Positions 36,162-44,974 of a stretch of 64,000 nucleotides of DNA are shown here, piece by piece (positions within the stretch are counted from its first letter, which is position 1; the number at the start of each line of letters is the position of its first letter). Both the position numbers and the translations under genes were made by a program. This stretch comes from Aporhodopirellula rubra (GTDB lineage: Bacteria; Planctomycetota; Planctomycetia; Pirellulales; Pirellulaceae). The stretch spans positions 124,001 to 188,000 of the forward strand of contig NZ_JACHXU010000016.1 in NCBI RefSeq assembly GCF_014192335.1, written 5' to 3'. The notes beneath the pieces are model-generated. The model was not told the origin of the DNA. It was given only the letters and a program-made list of their open reading frames with translations, and made no database searches.

Positions 36162-37487
36162 TCAAACTCGGGCCACGTATTGGCTGCTCAGCCGTCGGAC
36201 GAGCCGCTTCATTTCCAGAACACTGACAATGGCGGAGACGCGAGCGGACGACAATTCGCATCCCACCGTGACCTCGTCGAGCGAAGTTCCCGTTGGTGAA
36301 ATGCGATCCAGCACCGCTCGCTCGATCTCGTTTAAGGTGACTTCACGGCCGTTTCGAATCTCGCGTTCGTCCCGGTTGGCCTGCGACTCGTCGCCACGGC
36401 AAATCGGCTGGCTGAGCGGCCCGAGCAATTCGAGCACGTCGTCCGCATTGGTCACCAACGTCCCGCCGTCGCGAATCAACCGATGGCACCCCTGCGACGC
36501 TCGGCTGTTGACCGGTCCCGGCAGGGCACCGACACCCCGCCCCATCTCACTCGCCAATCGGGCGGTGATCAACGAACCGCTGCGTTCGGGCGCCTCGATC
36601 ACCAACGTCGCCAATCCCGCTGCGGCAATTAACCGATTCCGCTGAGGGAACATCCCGCCCCGCGGTTTCGCCATCGGGGCGTATTCACTGATCACGGCCC
36701 CCGAGCAGGCAATCTCCCCAGCCAAGCCCGCATTTTCAGGCGGGTACATCTGCCCGAGCCCGCCACCCAGAAACGCGATCGTGCGGCCTCCGACCTCCAC
36801 CGCCGCACGATGAGCCGCCGTGTCGACCCCGCGAGCCAGCCCACTGACGATCGTCACCGACGCCGACGCGAGGTCGCGAGCCAGACGCCTGGTCTGCTGC
36901 AAACCGTACGGAGTCGCGTGACGGGTCCCCACAATTGCGACGGCGAGCTGATCCGCCGCGGTCACTTCCCCACGGCAAAATAGAATCGGCGGCGTGTCCT
37001 CGAGCTCATCGAACGACTTCGGATACCCGGCCGCATCGGGCTGCAGAATCCGCACACGATGCTGGTGACACCACTGGATCACTTGATCGACATCCACATG
37101 ATCCGTCGCCGTTTGGATCACGTGCGCGATCTTCGGCCCAATTCCAGGCACCCGCTGCAGACTCGCCTTGTCGGCCCGAAGAACGTTGCCCGCCGAACCG
37201 AACTCGTCGAGCAGAACACTCAGCCCCCGCGGCCCGAGCCCGGGCAAAAGACACAACTGCAACCGATCTCGCAGTCCCGCGCCGACACGCATCGTCGTGC
37301 CCGTGTCACCATCAGGATCGCGATCGGGTTCACTCGCTCGAAGATCGCCTCCCAATTCACGCTCACGGGACGTCTTCGCCGGAGGAGCGGAATCAGGACG
37401 CGTTTCAGGAGGTCCCGGCGGAAGAAGTTCCGTGGCGTCCTCGGTCGATTCCTGCTCTTGCTGCCAAAAGAAGAGTTCATCAGACAC
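36162..37487 (-). CDS. dprA: DNA processing protein A (DprA/Smf)
   Basis: Loads RecA on incoming single-stranded DNA during natural transformation. The 441-residue protein has an unusual N-terminal arm of about 65 polar residues, then a helix-hairpin-helix (RVPGIGPKIAHVIQ, about 113-126). The Rossmann-like core shows LAVAIVGTRHATPYG, TIVSGLARGVDTAAH, and the signature FPQRNRLIAA. A winged-helix C-terminal domain (about 375-440, LNEIERAVLDRI) follows. All DNA-binding signature residues are present. With comEC at 6902 it shows that the two universal uptake proteins sit in this window, 27 kb apart and not in one operon. The gene is 150 bp from the PpiD-like gene. Confidence 0.95.
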   Translation of the reverse strand: MSDELFFWQQEQESTEDATELLPPGPPETRPDSAPPAKTSRERELGGDLRASEPDRDPDGDTGTTMRVGAGLRDRLQLCLLPGLGPRGLSVLLDEFGSAGNVLRADKASLQRVPGIGPKIAHVIQTATDHVDVDQVIQWCHQHRVRILQPDAAGYPKSFDELEDTPPILFCRGEVTAADQLAVAIVGTRHATPYGLQQTRRLARDLASASVTIVSGLARGVDTAAHRAAVEVGGRTIAFLGGGLGQMYPPENAGLAGEIACSGAVISEYAPMAKPRGGMFPQRNRLIAAAGLATLVIEAPERSGSLITARLASEMGRGVGALPGPVNSRASQGCHRLIRDGGTLVTNADDVLELLGPLSQPICRGDESQANRDEREIRNGREVTLNEIERAVLDRISPTGTSLDEVTVGCELSSARVSAIVSVLEMKRLVRRLSSQYVARV

Positions 37488-37691
37488 GCGGCAATCTCCC
37501 AGTCGAATTCGGTCTTGCCGGATCGCGGATTGCTGCCACAGCCAAACAAACGATCCCTACCCCAGCGACGCACAACGACGCCCACTGTACCAAATCCCAC
37601 TAGTCCACGGGGTGCGATTACCTCGGGGCCCACGACTTCACGAGCCCGACGACTTCACGGCTCACGGGCACCGCAATCGGCTGCCCCGTCG

Positions 37692-38372
37692 CTATTTCGA
37701 CTTCAGCGTTCCCGAGGGCCGCTCGGAAACCGGGCGAATTTTCGGAGGAATCTTCTTCCCCTTCGCGATGAACCTCATCGAGATCGAGTTGACGCAGTGC
37801 CGAGTGTTCTTCTCGGTCATCTGCTCGCCGGTGAAGACGTGCCCCAGGTGAGCGCCGCAATTTTTGCACAAGATCTCAACGCGAACGCCGTCCGCGTCCG
37901 TCTGCCGAACGATCGCATCTTCGATCTCATCATCAAAACTCGGCCATCCGCAATGGCTCTCGAATTTATCCTTGCTCAAATACAACTTCGCGTTGCAACG
38001 ACGGCAAATGTACGTCCCCTCACGTTTGTTCGACGTGTAACCACCGTTGCTCGGGCGTTCGGTGCCTTTCTGCAAAATCACATATCGTTCGAACTGATTC
38101 AGCGGATTGAAATTGCCGAATTTCACCGCCTGCTCGTCCAATGATGCCCCTTCCGCGTCCGCCGCAACATCTGCCGAACCGGTGTCTTCGGCAGCGACGG
38201 CAACCTCATCGGTCTGCGTCTCAGCGGTTTCTGAAGGAACCACAGCGGTTTCGTCATCCGCGTTGACCGGTCGCCCGAACGCCCCCACGGAACCGACCAT
38301 CACGGCGAGGCCGAGGGCACTCAACGAAACAGCCCAAAACGGTTTGGACGAGAAAGCACTCTTTGATCGCAT
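37692..38372 (-). CDS. msrB: Peptide methionine-R-sulfoxide reductase, exported
   Basis: Reduces methionine-R-sulfoxide in oxidised proteins. A 226-residue protein with a signal peptide (residues 11-33), a Glu/Ala-rich linker, and then the MsrB domain (about 88-205). It shows zinc-binding CRRC (Cys123/126) and CKNC (Cys169/172), HCGWPSF, CGAHLGHVFTGE and RHCVNSISMRF with the catalytic Cys193 and the resolving-type region upstream. The signal implies repair of periplasmic or surface proteins. The C-terminal 25 residues are basic. It is separated from dprA by 204 bp and from the SMP-30 gene by 136 bp, so it is probably a single gene. Confidence 0.96.
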   Translation of the reverse strand: MRSKSAFSSKPFWAVSLSALGLAVMVGSVGAFGRPVNADDETAVVPSETAETQTDEVAVAAEDTGSADVAADAEGASLDEQAVKFGNFNPLNQFERYVILQKGTERPSNGGYTSNKREGTYICRRCNAKLYLSKDKFESHCGWPSFDDEIEDAIVRQTDADGVRVEILCKNCGAHLGHVFTGEQMTEKNTRHCVNSISMRFIAKGKKIPPKIRPVSERPSGTLKSK

Positions 38373-38507
38373 CTATCTATCTCCGGCGGCGGCGAGTCGT
38401 ACAAGATTTCTACACGACTCGCGAGGGATTCGTTCGCAAATATTTGAGCCAATCCAGTTTAGCCGGAAGGCAAATCGGCGTCACAAGTCGACAGATCGCC
38501 ACTGCAG

Positions 38508-39467
38508 TTACTTGCCTCGGCGGCTTCCCGCCACCGGCATTTGCACCGAATAAACCGACGTCTGTGCCGTTACGAACATCGTCTTGAAATCCTCGCCGCC
38601 GAACGTGACGTTGCAAGAACGTTCGGGAAAGGAAACCGTGCCGAGCGTCTGCCCCGACGGTCTGAAGATCTGAACACCTAAATGCGTCGTGATGTACAAG
38701 TTGCCGAGCACGTCCATCGCCATTCCGTCTCCCCCCGTGCCGCTGACTCCCTCAGGCTGGGCCAAGACGCAGAACGTTCGCCGATTCGAAACCACACCCG
38801 GCTTTTCAATATCAAACGCCAACATCTCGCTCTGCATGCTGGGAATCACATACAGCGTTTTTTCGTCAAGCGACAATCCGATCCCATTGGGGGCATTCAA
38901 ATCTCCCGTTAACCGCGTCACCTCCCCGTCACTCGAAAGGTAATAGACGGCACGCTCCTTCTGAGGCAGCGGCGTCGGCGCTCGGTACTGCGGATCGGTG
39001 AAATAGATCCCACCGGCCCCGTCCACAACGAGATCATTGCACGCGTTGTAACGAACACCTTTGTATTCATCCGTCAGCACCTCGCGGGAACCATCGGTGA
39101 GGCGATACCGAACGACCGCTCCGTTCATTTCACACGCGAGCAGACCATTATCTGAAAGGGGCCACAGACCGTTTGCAAAGTTCGACTGATCCGTGAACAC
39201 ACCGAGTTTGCCATCCGGATCCAAACGATGGATCGTTGCGTTCGGGATATCAGTGAAGTAAAGCGTTCCGTCGCTCGTCACGGCGGGGCCTTCGGTGAAC
39301 GCAAAACCCGTGAGTAACCTCTTCACCGGCCCAACAGGTTCGATTCCCTCAGTCGTCTCAGTCGTCTCAGTCGTCTCAGTCGTCTCGCCGTTTGAGAGAG
39401 CCCCAGCCGCGAGTGATGCGAATCCGACGACAAACACAATCAAAAAACGACAGCGAGAGATCAGCAT
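38508..39467 (-). CDS. SMP-30/gluconolactonase-like secreted protein
   Basis: About 319 residues. The start at ATG 39467 leaves a signal peptide (MLISRCRFLIVFVVGFASLA) and is preferred to ATG 39539, which would overlap the response-regulator gene. After a Thr/Glu microsatellite run (TTETTETTE) the six-bladed propeller begins: LLTGFAFTEGPAVTSDGTLYFTD with the metal-binding Glu, YNACNDLVVDGAGGIYFTDP with the central Asn and Asp, and LNAPNGIGLSLDEKTLYVI. The last Asp ligand, in the GGDGMAMDVLGNLYITTH region, is also present. Sugar lactone hydrolysis is the common family activity. It lies 22 bp after the response-regulator gene, possibly in one transcript. Confidence 0.88.
   Translation of the reverse strand: MLISRCRFLIVFVVGFASLAAGALSNGETTETTETTETTEGIEPVGPVKRLLTGFAFTEGPAVTSDGTLYFTDIPNATIHRLDPDGKLGVFTDQSNFANGLWPLSDNGLLACEMNGAVVRYRLTDGSREVLTDEYKGVRYNACNDLVVDGAGGIYFTDPQYRAPTPLPQKERAVYYLSSDGEVTRLTGDLNAPNGIGLSLDEKTLYVIPSMQSEMLAFDIEKPGVVSNRRTFCVLAQPEGVSGTGGDGMAMDVLGNLYITTHLGVQIFRPSGQTLGTVSFPERSCNVTFGGEDFKTMFVTAQTSVYSVQMPVAGSRRGK
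39349..39388. repeat. 9-bp tandem repeat inside the SMP-30 gene
   Basis: The plus strand reads about four and a half copies of TCAGTCGTC. On the coding strand this gives (GACGACTGA)n, read as Thr-Thr-Glu or similar, just after the signal peptide. It preserves frame because the period is 9. Copy number is likely to vary between strains. Confidence 0.85.
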
Positions 39468-39489
39468 CAACGACGGTTCCAAATTGATA

Positions 39490-39981
39490 TTAAGAGGAGG
39501 AAACGCTCGATCCCTGAGCTTCCTGATCGGCGGTCGCAACCGCGACTTGTTGCAAGTGAATCATGAGTTTCTTGTGATCGCGGACGACTCGAAGGAACTC
39601 TTCCTCACTGACCGGCTTCTGAATGTAATCGTAAACGCCGAGTTCGTCACAGCGCTGGCGATACGTCTCATCTTCGAGTGCCGTCAGGACCACCGTCGTG
39701 ATGCGAGCGGAGTCCGGATGGATTTCCAACATCTCTTCGAGCACGTCGAGCCCCGTACCGTCGGGCAGAATCATATCGAGAAGCAGCAAATCAAGGCGAG
39801 GAGCACGGGCAAAGATCCCGGTACGTTTCATAAACAGAATCGCTTCGTGAACCGTTCGCACCAATGTCAAACGATGATGCACACCGCTGCGACGCAGCGC
39901 ATGAATGGTGATACGTGCGTCAACCAAACCATCCTCGACCAACAGAATTTCCATTGGCTTGGTACGTGAATCACCCAACAT
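39490..39981 (-). CDS. Single-domain response regulator (Rcp-like)
   Basis: A 163-residue receiver domain without an output domain. The core shows EILLVEDGLVDARI with the acidic pair, LLLLDMILPDGTGLDVL with the phosphoacceptor Asp, TTVVLTALEDE, and DYIQKPVSEEEFL with the conserved Lys. The phrase MEILLVEDG...DARI and the long helix before the phosphorylation site fit the Rcp1-like subgroup paired with phytochrome-type kinases. The start at ATG 39981 is fixed by AGGAGG seven bases upstream (39989-39994). It is 22 bp after the unknown gene at 40048, also minus, so the two are co-transcribed. The sensor kinase is not in the window. Confidence 0.92.
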   Translation of the reverse strand: MLGDSRTKPMEILLVEDGLVDARITIHALRRSGVHHRLTLVRTVHEAILFMKRTGIFARAPRLDLLLLDMILPDGTGLDVLEEMLEIHPDSARITTVVLTALEDETYRQRCDELGVYDYIQKPVSEEEFLRVVRDHKKLMIHLQQVAVATADQEAQGSSVSSS

Positions 39982-39988
39982 CGTAAAA

Positions 39989-39994
39989 CCTCCT
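39989..39994 (-). promoter_or_regulatory. Ribosome-binding site (AGGAGG) for the response regulator
   Basis: AGGAGG on the minus strand lies seven bases before ATG 39981. It rules out the longer frame from 40026 and is unusually strong for this window. Confidence 0.85.
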
Positions 39995-40047
39995 AAAAGT
40001 GCTCGCCGTGAGAACGAGCGGGACAACCGCGTTACTCGCCGACGACT

Positions 40048-40659
40048 TCATTCCTGCGAACCGCCGCTGCGGGCTCGCGAATCATGCAACCGAATCAATT
40101 CCGCTTCGAGCCTTTCGTGTGCAGTGAGATCACCCGAAAATCGCTCGATCGATGCCGCGAGCATCTTCAAACATTGAACGTCACATCCTCTGTATTGTAG
40201 TTCTTCGGCCTGTTCGACCAAGTCGATTAATTGAAGATACAGACAACGATGTTGATCGGTGACACTACGAACCATCCGCTGCCGCTCGTGTTCGGCCTCA
40301 CTCTGCTGCGAGATCGAGAGGGACGCCGCAATCCGCTGAGCGGCGATCGAATCCGCCGAAATCAATCCGTACGATTCTTCAAGCGCAAACTGCAAGGCGA
40401 GCAAATCTCGCAACTCGTCCAAACATGCCACGAATTCACGAATCGTCGCCTGTGGCTTTTCCACGTCGCCGGGATCGAGCTCGCAGAGCGTTCGCAGACG
40501 ATGAACCTCATGCCATAGATGAGGATTGCTATCTTTAATTTCTTGTAAAAATGCTGCGTTAACGAACCAGTATGCAGCCGCTTCGCCCTGAGGGTGCGGT
40601 TGCGAATCGGGGCCGCCCGTCGCCGCATTGGACGCCGAACCGGTGAAGACAGTCGCCAT
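40048..40659 (-). CDS. Unknown helical protein in operon with a response regulator
   Basis: A 203-residue soluble protein I do not recognise. It is almost wholly helical: ASNAATGG leader, then five or six amphipathic helices (FVACLDELRDLLALQF, LYLQLIDLVEQAEELQYRG, LKMLAASIERFSGDLTAHERLEAEL). Conserved-looking His and Glu residues (LWHEVHRLR, LTAHERLEAEL) are scattered in a way that could form a hemerythrin-like or four-helix metal site, but the classical HxxxE spacing is not clearly met. AGGAGG nine bases upstream fixes ATG 40659. The gap to the response-regulator gene is 66 bp. It may be the regulator's output or sensor partner; that is inference. Confidence 0.68.
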   Translation of the reverse strand: MATVFTGSASNAATGGPDSQPHPQGEAAAYWFVNAAFLQEIKDSNPHLWHEVHRLRTLCELDPGDVEKPQATIREFVACLDELRDLLALQFALEESYGLISADSIAAQRIAASLSISQQSEAEHERQRMVRSVTDQHRCLYLQLIDLVEQAEELQYRGCDVQCLKMLAASIERFSGDLTAHERLEAELIRLHDSRARSGGSQE

Positions 40660-40668
40660 GATGGCAGT

Positions 40669-40674
40669 CCTCCT
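40669..40674 (-). promoter_or_regulatory. Ribosome-binding site (AGGAGG) for the unknown helical protein
   Basis: AGGAGG on the minus strand is nine bases before ATG 40659. The pair of strong sites in this two-gene operon suggests high translation. Confidence 0.8.
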
Positions 40675-41145
40675 TGCCTTTAATCCGTGTTTAAGAAGAG
40701 TCCCTGAACCTAAAGCCGCTGGGCGAATTCGTCAAGCAAAATCACGATTCCGCTTCGAAAACCTGGGCACTTTCGGCCAAATGGGGGTCCGGCACGCAGC
40801 CTCAAATCCCCAACCTCACCTATCCGCTACATTCGGCGTCTTTCGCCATCGTCGCTCTTCCCACACCCGCATCTTGCGACCAAACTAACCCGTGTACGAC
40901 ACCCAATCGGACTTCGACAACCTTCCTTTCATCATCTTCAGCGATCGACACCTCCTCTCCCCCACACACCCTTAAGCTCGACTCTTTCAAAACCGATCCT
41001 CCTGTGTCGGTTCTCAAAAGCCCAAGTCCAGACTCACCCAGACTCACCCAGTCCCAGCCTCGCTCAGCACTGACTCTCCCAGTTCCTGACGACTGCCCTA
41101 TCACGACCGCCCCCCTCCCCCCGCAGCCCCGCCCCACCCACTGCC
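40675..41145. other. Gene-free stretch between divergent genes
   Basis: About 470 bp without a plausible gene. It must hold promoters for the minus-strand operon and for the alkaline phosphatase. Near 41030 a CAGACTCACC unit is repeated two or three times, and the last 100 bp are very C-rich on the plus strand. No terminator or known RNA motif was seen. Confidence 0.5.
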
Positions 41146-42981
41146 ATGCGTTCATCACTGAATCGATTTCTGTCACCCGCCTCGCTATTCCGATCGACCG
41201 ATCGCCCATCCGGACTCATCGCCGGATTGTTCTTGGCCACGATCGCCGCCGTCGCCCCGCCGATGAGTCTCAGCCAATGCCAGGCCGAGGAAACAACGAA
41301 TACCTCAACGCTCGCCAAAGTGGTCGACGCGCTGAAGAACTCCATCGATACCGATTCCGATGACGCCAACGGCGAAAGCGTCACCGACCCGATGCGAGAG
41401 ATGCAATCCAACGCGATGCGCGAACAGTCTGCGCCGTGGGGACATTGGGGCAACCAGCCGAACAAATACAGCAGCTGGACGAACCACAGCAATCGGTTGG
41501 TACCGCTCTATTCCTTCGGCATGACGCTCTCGGCACTGCGAGAACGAGGCAGTTTGTATTCTGACGCCGAGCGGATGAAAAAACTCTTCGGCCGCATTCC
41601 CGCCGGAACACTCAACTCGGTCGCTAACTATCACGACCAAATCGACGTTTACGAACTGCAACGACTCGCCGTCGAGCAGGGAAAACGACACGTCATCCTG
41701 ATGGTGTTTGACGGGACCGATTGGCAAACAACACGAGCGGCAACGATCTACCGAAACCGAGCCGACCTTTACGACAGCGGACGAGGACGTGGCTTGTCGA
41801 TTCAAGACTATCGCGGCACCCAAACGGACTTCGCGTTCATCGGCACAACACCACATACCGGCGGCACCAAACTCGACGTTAATTCGCAAACAATCGTCGA
41901 CGTTGACAAGAAAGCAACCGGAGGATTCGATCCCGACTTCGCTGGCCCGATGCCATGGCACGAACGAGACCGAATCGCGTACCCGATCGGAAAAGACCGC
42001 GAGCAACCGCATACCGTCACCGACTCTGCGTCCTCAGCGACCAGCCTAACGTGCGGCATCAAAACCTATAACGGATCCGTCGGAATCGCTCACGACGGTA
42101 CGTACGCCGTTTCGATCGGCCGGCAACTGCAAAACGAAGGCTTCCGGATCGGCGTCGTCACCTGTGTCCCGGTCAGTCACGCCACTCCCGGGGCGGCTTA
42201 CGCAAACAACGTGTCACGTGGCGACTATCAAGACATCGCTCGTGACATGATCGGCCGCCCCTCCTCTTCCCACCGCCGCGACCCATTACCGGGCGTCGAT
42301 GTATTGATCGGCGGCGGATGGGGCGAAGGCGTCGGCAAAGACGGCGGCCAGGGCGAGAACTTCATGCCGGGCAACAAATACCTTCACGAGTCCGATCTCG
42401 ACGCGGTGCGTTTGCAACCCGGCGAAACTGACCCGTCACGACGCAAGTACGTCGTCGCCGAACGAACGAGCGGACGCCGGGGTAGCGAAGTTCTCGCCGA
42501 AGCCGCCTCACGGGCAATCAAAACAGGTGATCGGTTGCTAGGTTACTTCGGCACCAAAGGCGGCCACCTCCCGTTTCAAACCGCCGACGGAAACTACAAT
42601 CCGACCTTCGACGTCAAAGGCACCGAACGGTACACGGCGGAAGACGTCAACGAAAACCCAACGCTCGCTGACATGACAACGGCAGCACTCCACGTGCTCT
42701 CGGCGCCAACCCCCGGTGAAGCGAACGACGACCAAGCCGAGCTACCGAAGTTCTGGATGATGCTCGAAGCAGGCGACGTCGATTGGGCCAACCACGCCAA
42801 CAACATCGACAACAGCATCGGTGCCGTACTCAGTGGCGATGCCGCCTTCCGTGCCGTCACCAAGTGGGCCGAAGACAATGACGCGTGGGACGATACCGTG
42901 GTCTTCGTCACCAGCGACCACGGTCACTACCTCGTCCTCGATGACCCGCAAGCGATCGCGGCGGCCAACGTCAGCCAGTGA
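41146..42981 (+). CDS. Alkaline phosphatase, exported
   Basis: Releases phosphate from organic phosphomonoesters outside the cytoplasm. The 611-residue protein has a signal peptide (residues 24-45, cut near QAEE) and the PhoA-superfamily metal and active-site motifs: ILMVFDGTDWQTT (Zn Asp), TVTDSASSATSLTCGIKTYNG with Ser294 as nucleophile, GVVTCVPVSHATPGAAYANN, MLEAGDVDWANHANN, and VFVTSDHGHYL. It is longer than E. coli PhoA because of a roughly 150-residue N-terminal part (WGHWGNQPNKYSSW ...) and an inserted glycine-rich loop. The gene is alone. PPK2 lies 700 bp downstream on the same strand, so a phosphate theme is possible. Confidence 0.93.
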   Translation: MRSSLNRFLSPASLFRSTDRPSGLIAGLFLATIAAVAPPMSLSQCQAEETTNTSTLAKVVDALKNSIDTDSDDANGESVTDPMREMQSNAMREQSAPWGHWGNQPNKYSSWTNHSNRLVPLYSFGMTLSALRERGSLYSDAERMKKLFGRIPAGTLNSVANYHDQIDVYELQRLAVEQGKRHVILMVFDGTDWQTTRAATIYRNRADLYDSGRGRGLSIQDYRGTQTDFAFIGTTPHTGGTKLDVNSQTIVDVDKKATGGFDPDFAGPMPWHERDRIAYPIGKDREQPHTVTDSASSATSLTCGIKTYNGSVGIAHDGTYAVSIGRQLQNEGFRIGVVTCVPVSHATPGAAYANNVSRGDYQDIARDMIGRPSSSHRRDPLPGVDVLIGGGWGEGVGKDGGQGENFMPGNKYLHESDLDAVRLQPGETDPSRRKYVVAERTSGRRGSEVLAEAASRAIKTGDRLLGYFGTKGGHLPFQTADGNYNPTFDVKGTERYTAEDVNENPTLADMTTAALHVLSAPTPGEANDDQAELPKFWMMLEAGDVDWANHANNIDNSIGAVLSGDAAFRAVTKWAEDNDAWDDTVVFVTSDHGHYLVLDDPQAIAAANVSQ

Positions 42982-43029
42982 TACATTAAGCGATCACGGG
43001 ACAAACCCGAACACTTTGATCGTGCTCAT

Positions 43030-43062
43030 GAAAAAAGACGCATGCTCATCTAAGAGCATGCG
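43030..43062 (-). terminator. Rho-independent terminator for the small His-rich gene
   Basis: On the minus strand CGCATGCTC (complement of 43054-43062) and GAGCATGCG (complement of 43039-43047) form a nine-base-pair stem with a six-base loop, followed by TCTTTTTT (complement of 43031-43038). It lies 62 bp past the stop of the gene at 43124. On the plus strand there is no T run, so it serves the minus strand. Confidence 0.85.
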
Positions 43063-43123
43063 ACGCTTGCGAGAACGTGCCGCACCGCCTGGCGACGGTG
43101 GTTACGGCAAGTAGACAGGTGAT

Positions 43124-43354
43124 TTAGGAAGCATCTTTCGCGTCGGCAGCCTCGGTGCGTTCGAGCCACCGGTAACCAACCACCGCCGCCGACACGACGA
43201 CCAACGCAGCGAACACCCACGCATGCTGCGGCTCGGTCAAATAGTGCCAGAAACCATTTCCTTGGCCTGCGGCACCATGCCCGTGCCCTTCGTGCGCCAT
43301 CACGAGAGTCGCAGGAAGAATCGCCAGTGCGGTGGTCATCAAAAGTCGGGTCAT
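43124..43354 (-). CDS. Small His-rich membrane protein
   Basis: A 76-residue protein with a signal peptide or first helix (residues 4-19), then HEGHGHGAAGQGNGFWHYLTEPQHAW, where six histidines could bind metal, and a membrane helix (about 46-63) with a basic-acidic tail. It resembles short planctomycete and cyanobacterial proteins of unknown role. The ATG at 43354 and the terminator 62 bp downstream support it as a real, single-gene transcript. A function in metal binding at the membrane is only an inference from the His cluster. Confidence 0.72.
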   Translation of the reverse strand: MTRLLMTTALAILPATLVMAHEGHGHGAAGQGNGFWHYLTEPQHAWVFAALVVVSAAVVGYRWLERTEAADAKDAS

Positions 43355-43689
43355 CGGGTTGCCTCAGAGTAACTCGGGTTAGCGTAGCGGAAATGCGAGT
43401 CCTCCAGATTTTACTCAAAAACCTGCAAAACGCCGTGCACTACAGTATTCCTGTCGGACAACCGTTCTGAAACCAGAACGAACCGCGCCCGCACCTCGGC
43501 GAGCTTATGCGGGCATTCGTTGCAATTCAAGCCCCGCAGAGCCGCCGCCTCAAAACACGCACAGCCCCGGATTCGTGTAGCATGAAGGAAGGCAGGAACA
43601 CGTCGCACGACCGCGCGGCATCGAAACGGCAACACGCCGGATTCTGGCTGCCACCCTTACCGCCTCCCTGAATCGATAGGTGCCTTCGA
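43355..43689. other. Gene-free stretch
   Basis: 335 bp between the divergent starts of the His-rich gene and the polyphosphate kinase. No coding frame with a plausible start, no hairpin and no RNA motif was seen. It should hold both promoters. Confidence 0.5.
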
Positions 43690-44559
43690 GTGAATTCCAA
43701 ACCGAAGAAACGCAAGCACAACCGTGACGATTCTGAAGGCCACGCGATTCTCAACGGGAGCGGTGACGTCAAAGCAACGAAGCACCGTATCGATCAAAAG
43801 GTCTACGAAAAGGAACTCGCTCGGCTGCAGATCGAACTGGTCAAAATGCAGGCGTGGGTCAAGCACGAGGGACTGAAAGTCGCCGTGATCTTCGAGGGCC
43901 GCGACGCCGCTGGCAAAGGCGGGGTAATCAAACGGATCACCCAAAGTCTGAATCCACGTATCTGCCGAGTCGTGGCCTTGGGCACTCCGACCGAGCGAGA
44001 GAAAAAAAGTTGGTACTTCCAACGTTATGTCGCTCATCTGCCGGCGGCCGGAGAAATCGTCTTGCTCGACCGGAGCTGGTACAACCGCGCCGGCGTCGAG
44101 CACGTGATGGGATTTTGCAGCGACGCGGAGTATCACGAGTTTCTCCGCTCGTGCCCCGAGTTCGAACGCATGCTTGTGCGATCGGGAATTCAACTGATCA
44201 AGTACTGGTTTTCGGTCAGCGACGAAGAGCAAGAACGACGTTTTCAAAAACGCATGAAAGATCCAACCCGGAGCTGGAAACTGAGTCCGATGGATGTCGA
44301 ATCACGCTCACGATGGATCGAGTACTCCCGAGCCAAAGACACGATGTTCGCACACACGGACATCAAGCAAGCCCCCTGGCATGTCGTCAAAGCAGACGTC
44401 AAGAAATGTGCCCGACTCAATTGCATCAGTCACCTACTGAGCATGATCCCATACAGAGACCTGACACCAACACCACCCAAATTACTCCCACGCCCCACCG
44501 ACGGCGCCTACGTCCGCCCACCCCTAGAAGACCAAACCTTCATCCCAGAAATCTGGTAA
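43690..44559 (+). CDS. ppk2: Polyphosphate kinase 2
   Basis: Uses polyphosphate to phosphorylate nucleotides, or the reverse. The 289-residue PPK2 domain protein starts with GTG 43690 and a basic, polar leader. It has Walker A GRDAAGKGG (70-78), TEREKKSWYFQRYVAHLP, Walker B IVLLDRSWYNRAGVEHVMG with Asp127, and the lid region FSVSDEEQERRFQKRMKDP. PWHVVKADVKKCARLN closes the fold. The length and the KWKLSPMD-like segment fit class I. No ppk1 or ppx is in the window. Substrate preference (ADP or GDP) cannot be read from sequence. Confidence 0.95.
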   Translation: MNSKPKKRKHNRDDSEGHAILNGSGDVKATKHRIDQKVYEKELARLQIELVKMQAWVKHEGLKVAVIFEGRDAAGKGGVIKRITQSLNPRICRVVALGTPTEREKKSWYFQRYVAHLPAAGEIVLLDRSWYNRAGVEHVMGFCSDAEYHEFLRSCPEFERMLVRSGIQLIKYWFSVSDEEQERRFQKRMKDPTRSWKLSPMDVESRSRWIEYSRAKDTMFAHTDIKQAPWHVVKADVKKCARLNCISHLLSMIPYRDLTPTPPKLLPRPTDGAYVRPPLEDQTFIPEIW

Positions 44560-44974
44560 CCCCAAGCTCCGCACACCCCCAATCCCGTCGCTGGTTCAAA
44601 ACAAAAAACCAACAAACGGACGCCCCCATTCATCGCCAACCCAACCAAGCCCGGACCACCAGCGTCCCATGCAGAACGAACGGGCAGCGTGATCGAGCAC
44701 ATACTGCACGAGGCCTCAACGACTTACCGCAGTTTCAACGCCGCATAAAACAAGTACAGCCCCCCTCGGCGTCGGCCACCGGAGCACTGCCGAGGCAAGG
44801 AGATTCAGCAAGAAGGAGATTGAAAGATGGCCGTCCGCTTCGTAAATCGCCCCGTCCCCCATTTCTTCTTCAAAGACTCTTCAAAATTAAACAGTGGCAA
44901 CGTGCCGATCATATCATTGCCTCATGATTTTAATGCCTTCTGGCGATGAGGTCTGCGACACCTGCTAGCTCGAA
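44560..44974. other. Gene-free stretch with one copy of an 18-bp inverted repeat
   Basis: 415 bp between the PPK2 stop and the end of the MBL-fold gene. No plausible gene. It contains GTCGGCCACCGGAGCACT at 44771-44788, whose complement recurs at 47672-47689 beyond the three-gene module. The following GCCGAGGC matches TCGAGGC in the other copy with a one-base offset. Confidence 0.6.
44771..44788. repeat. 18-bp repeat, left copy (inverted relative to 47672)
   Basis: GTCGGCCACCGGAGCACT here is an exact inverted match to 47672-47689. Homology continues a few bases on one side with an indel. It flanks the three-gene module 44975-47344. Confidence 0.75.

Noticed and set aside
44885-44960. Possible tRNA- or riboswitch-like element in the AT-rich stretch before the MBL gene
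   Set aside because: I could not draw a cloverleaf or any known aptamer; only short unrelated hairpins are present.
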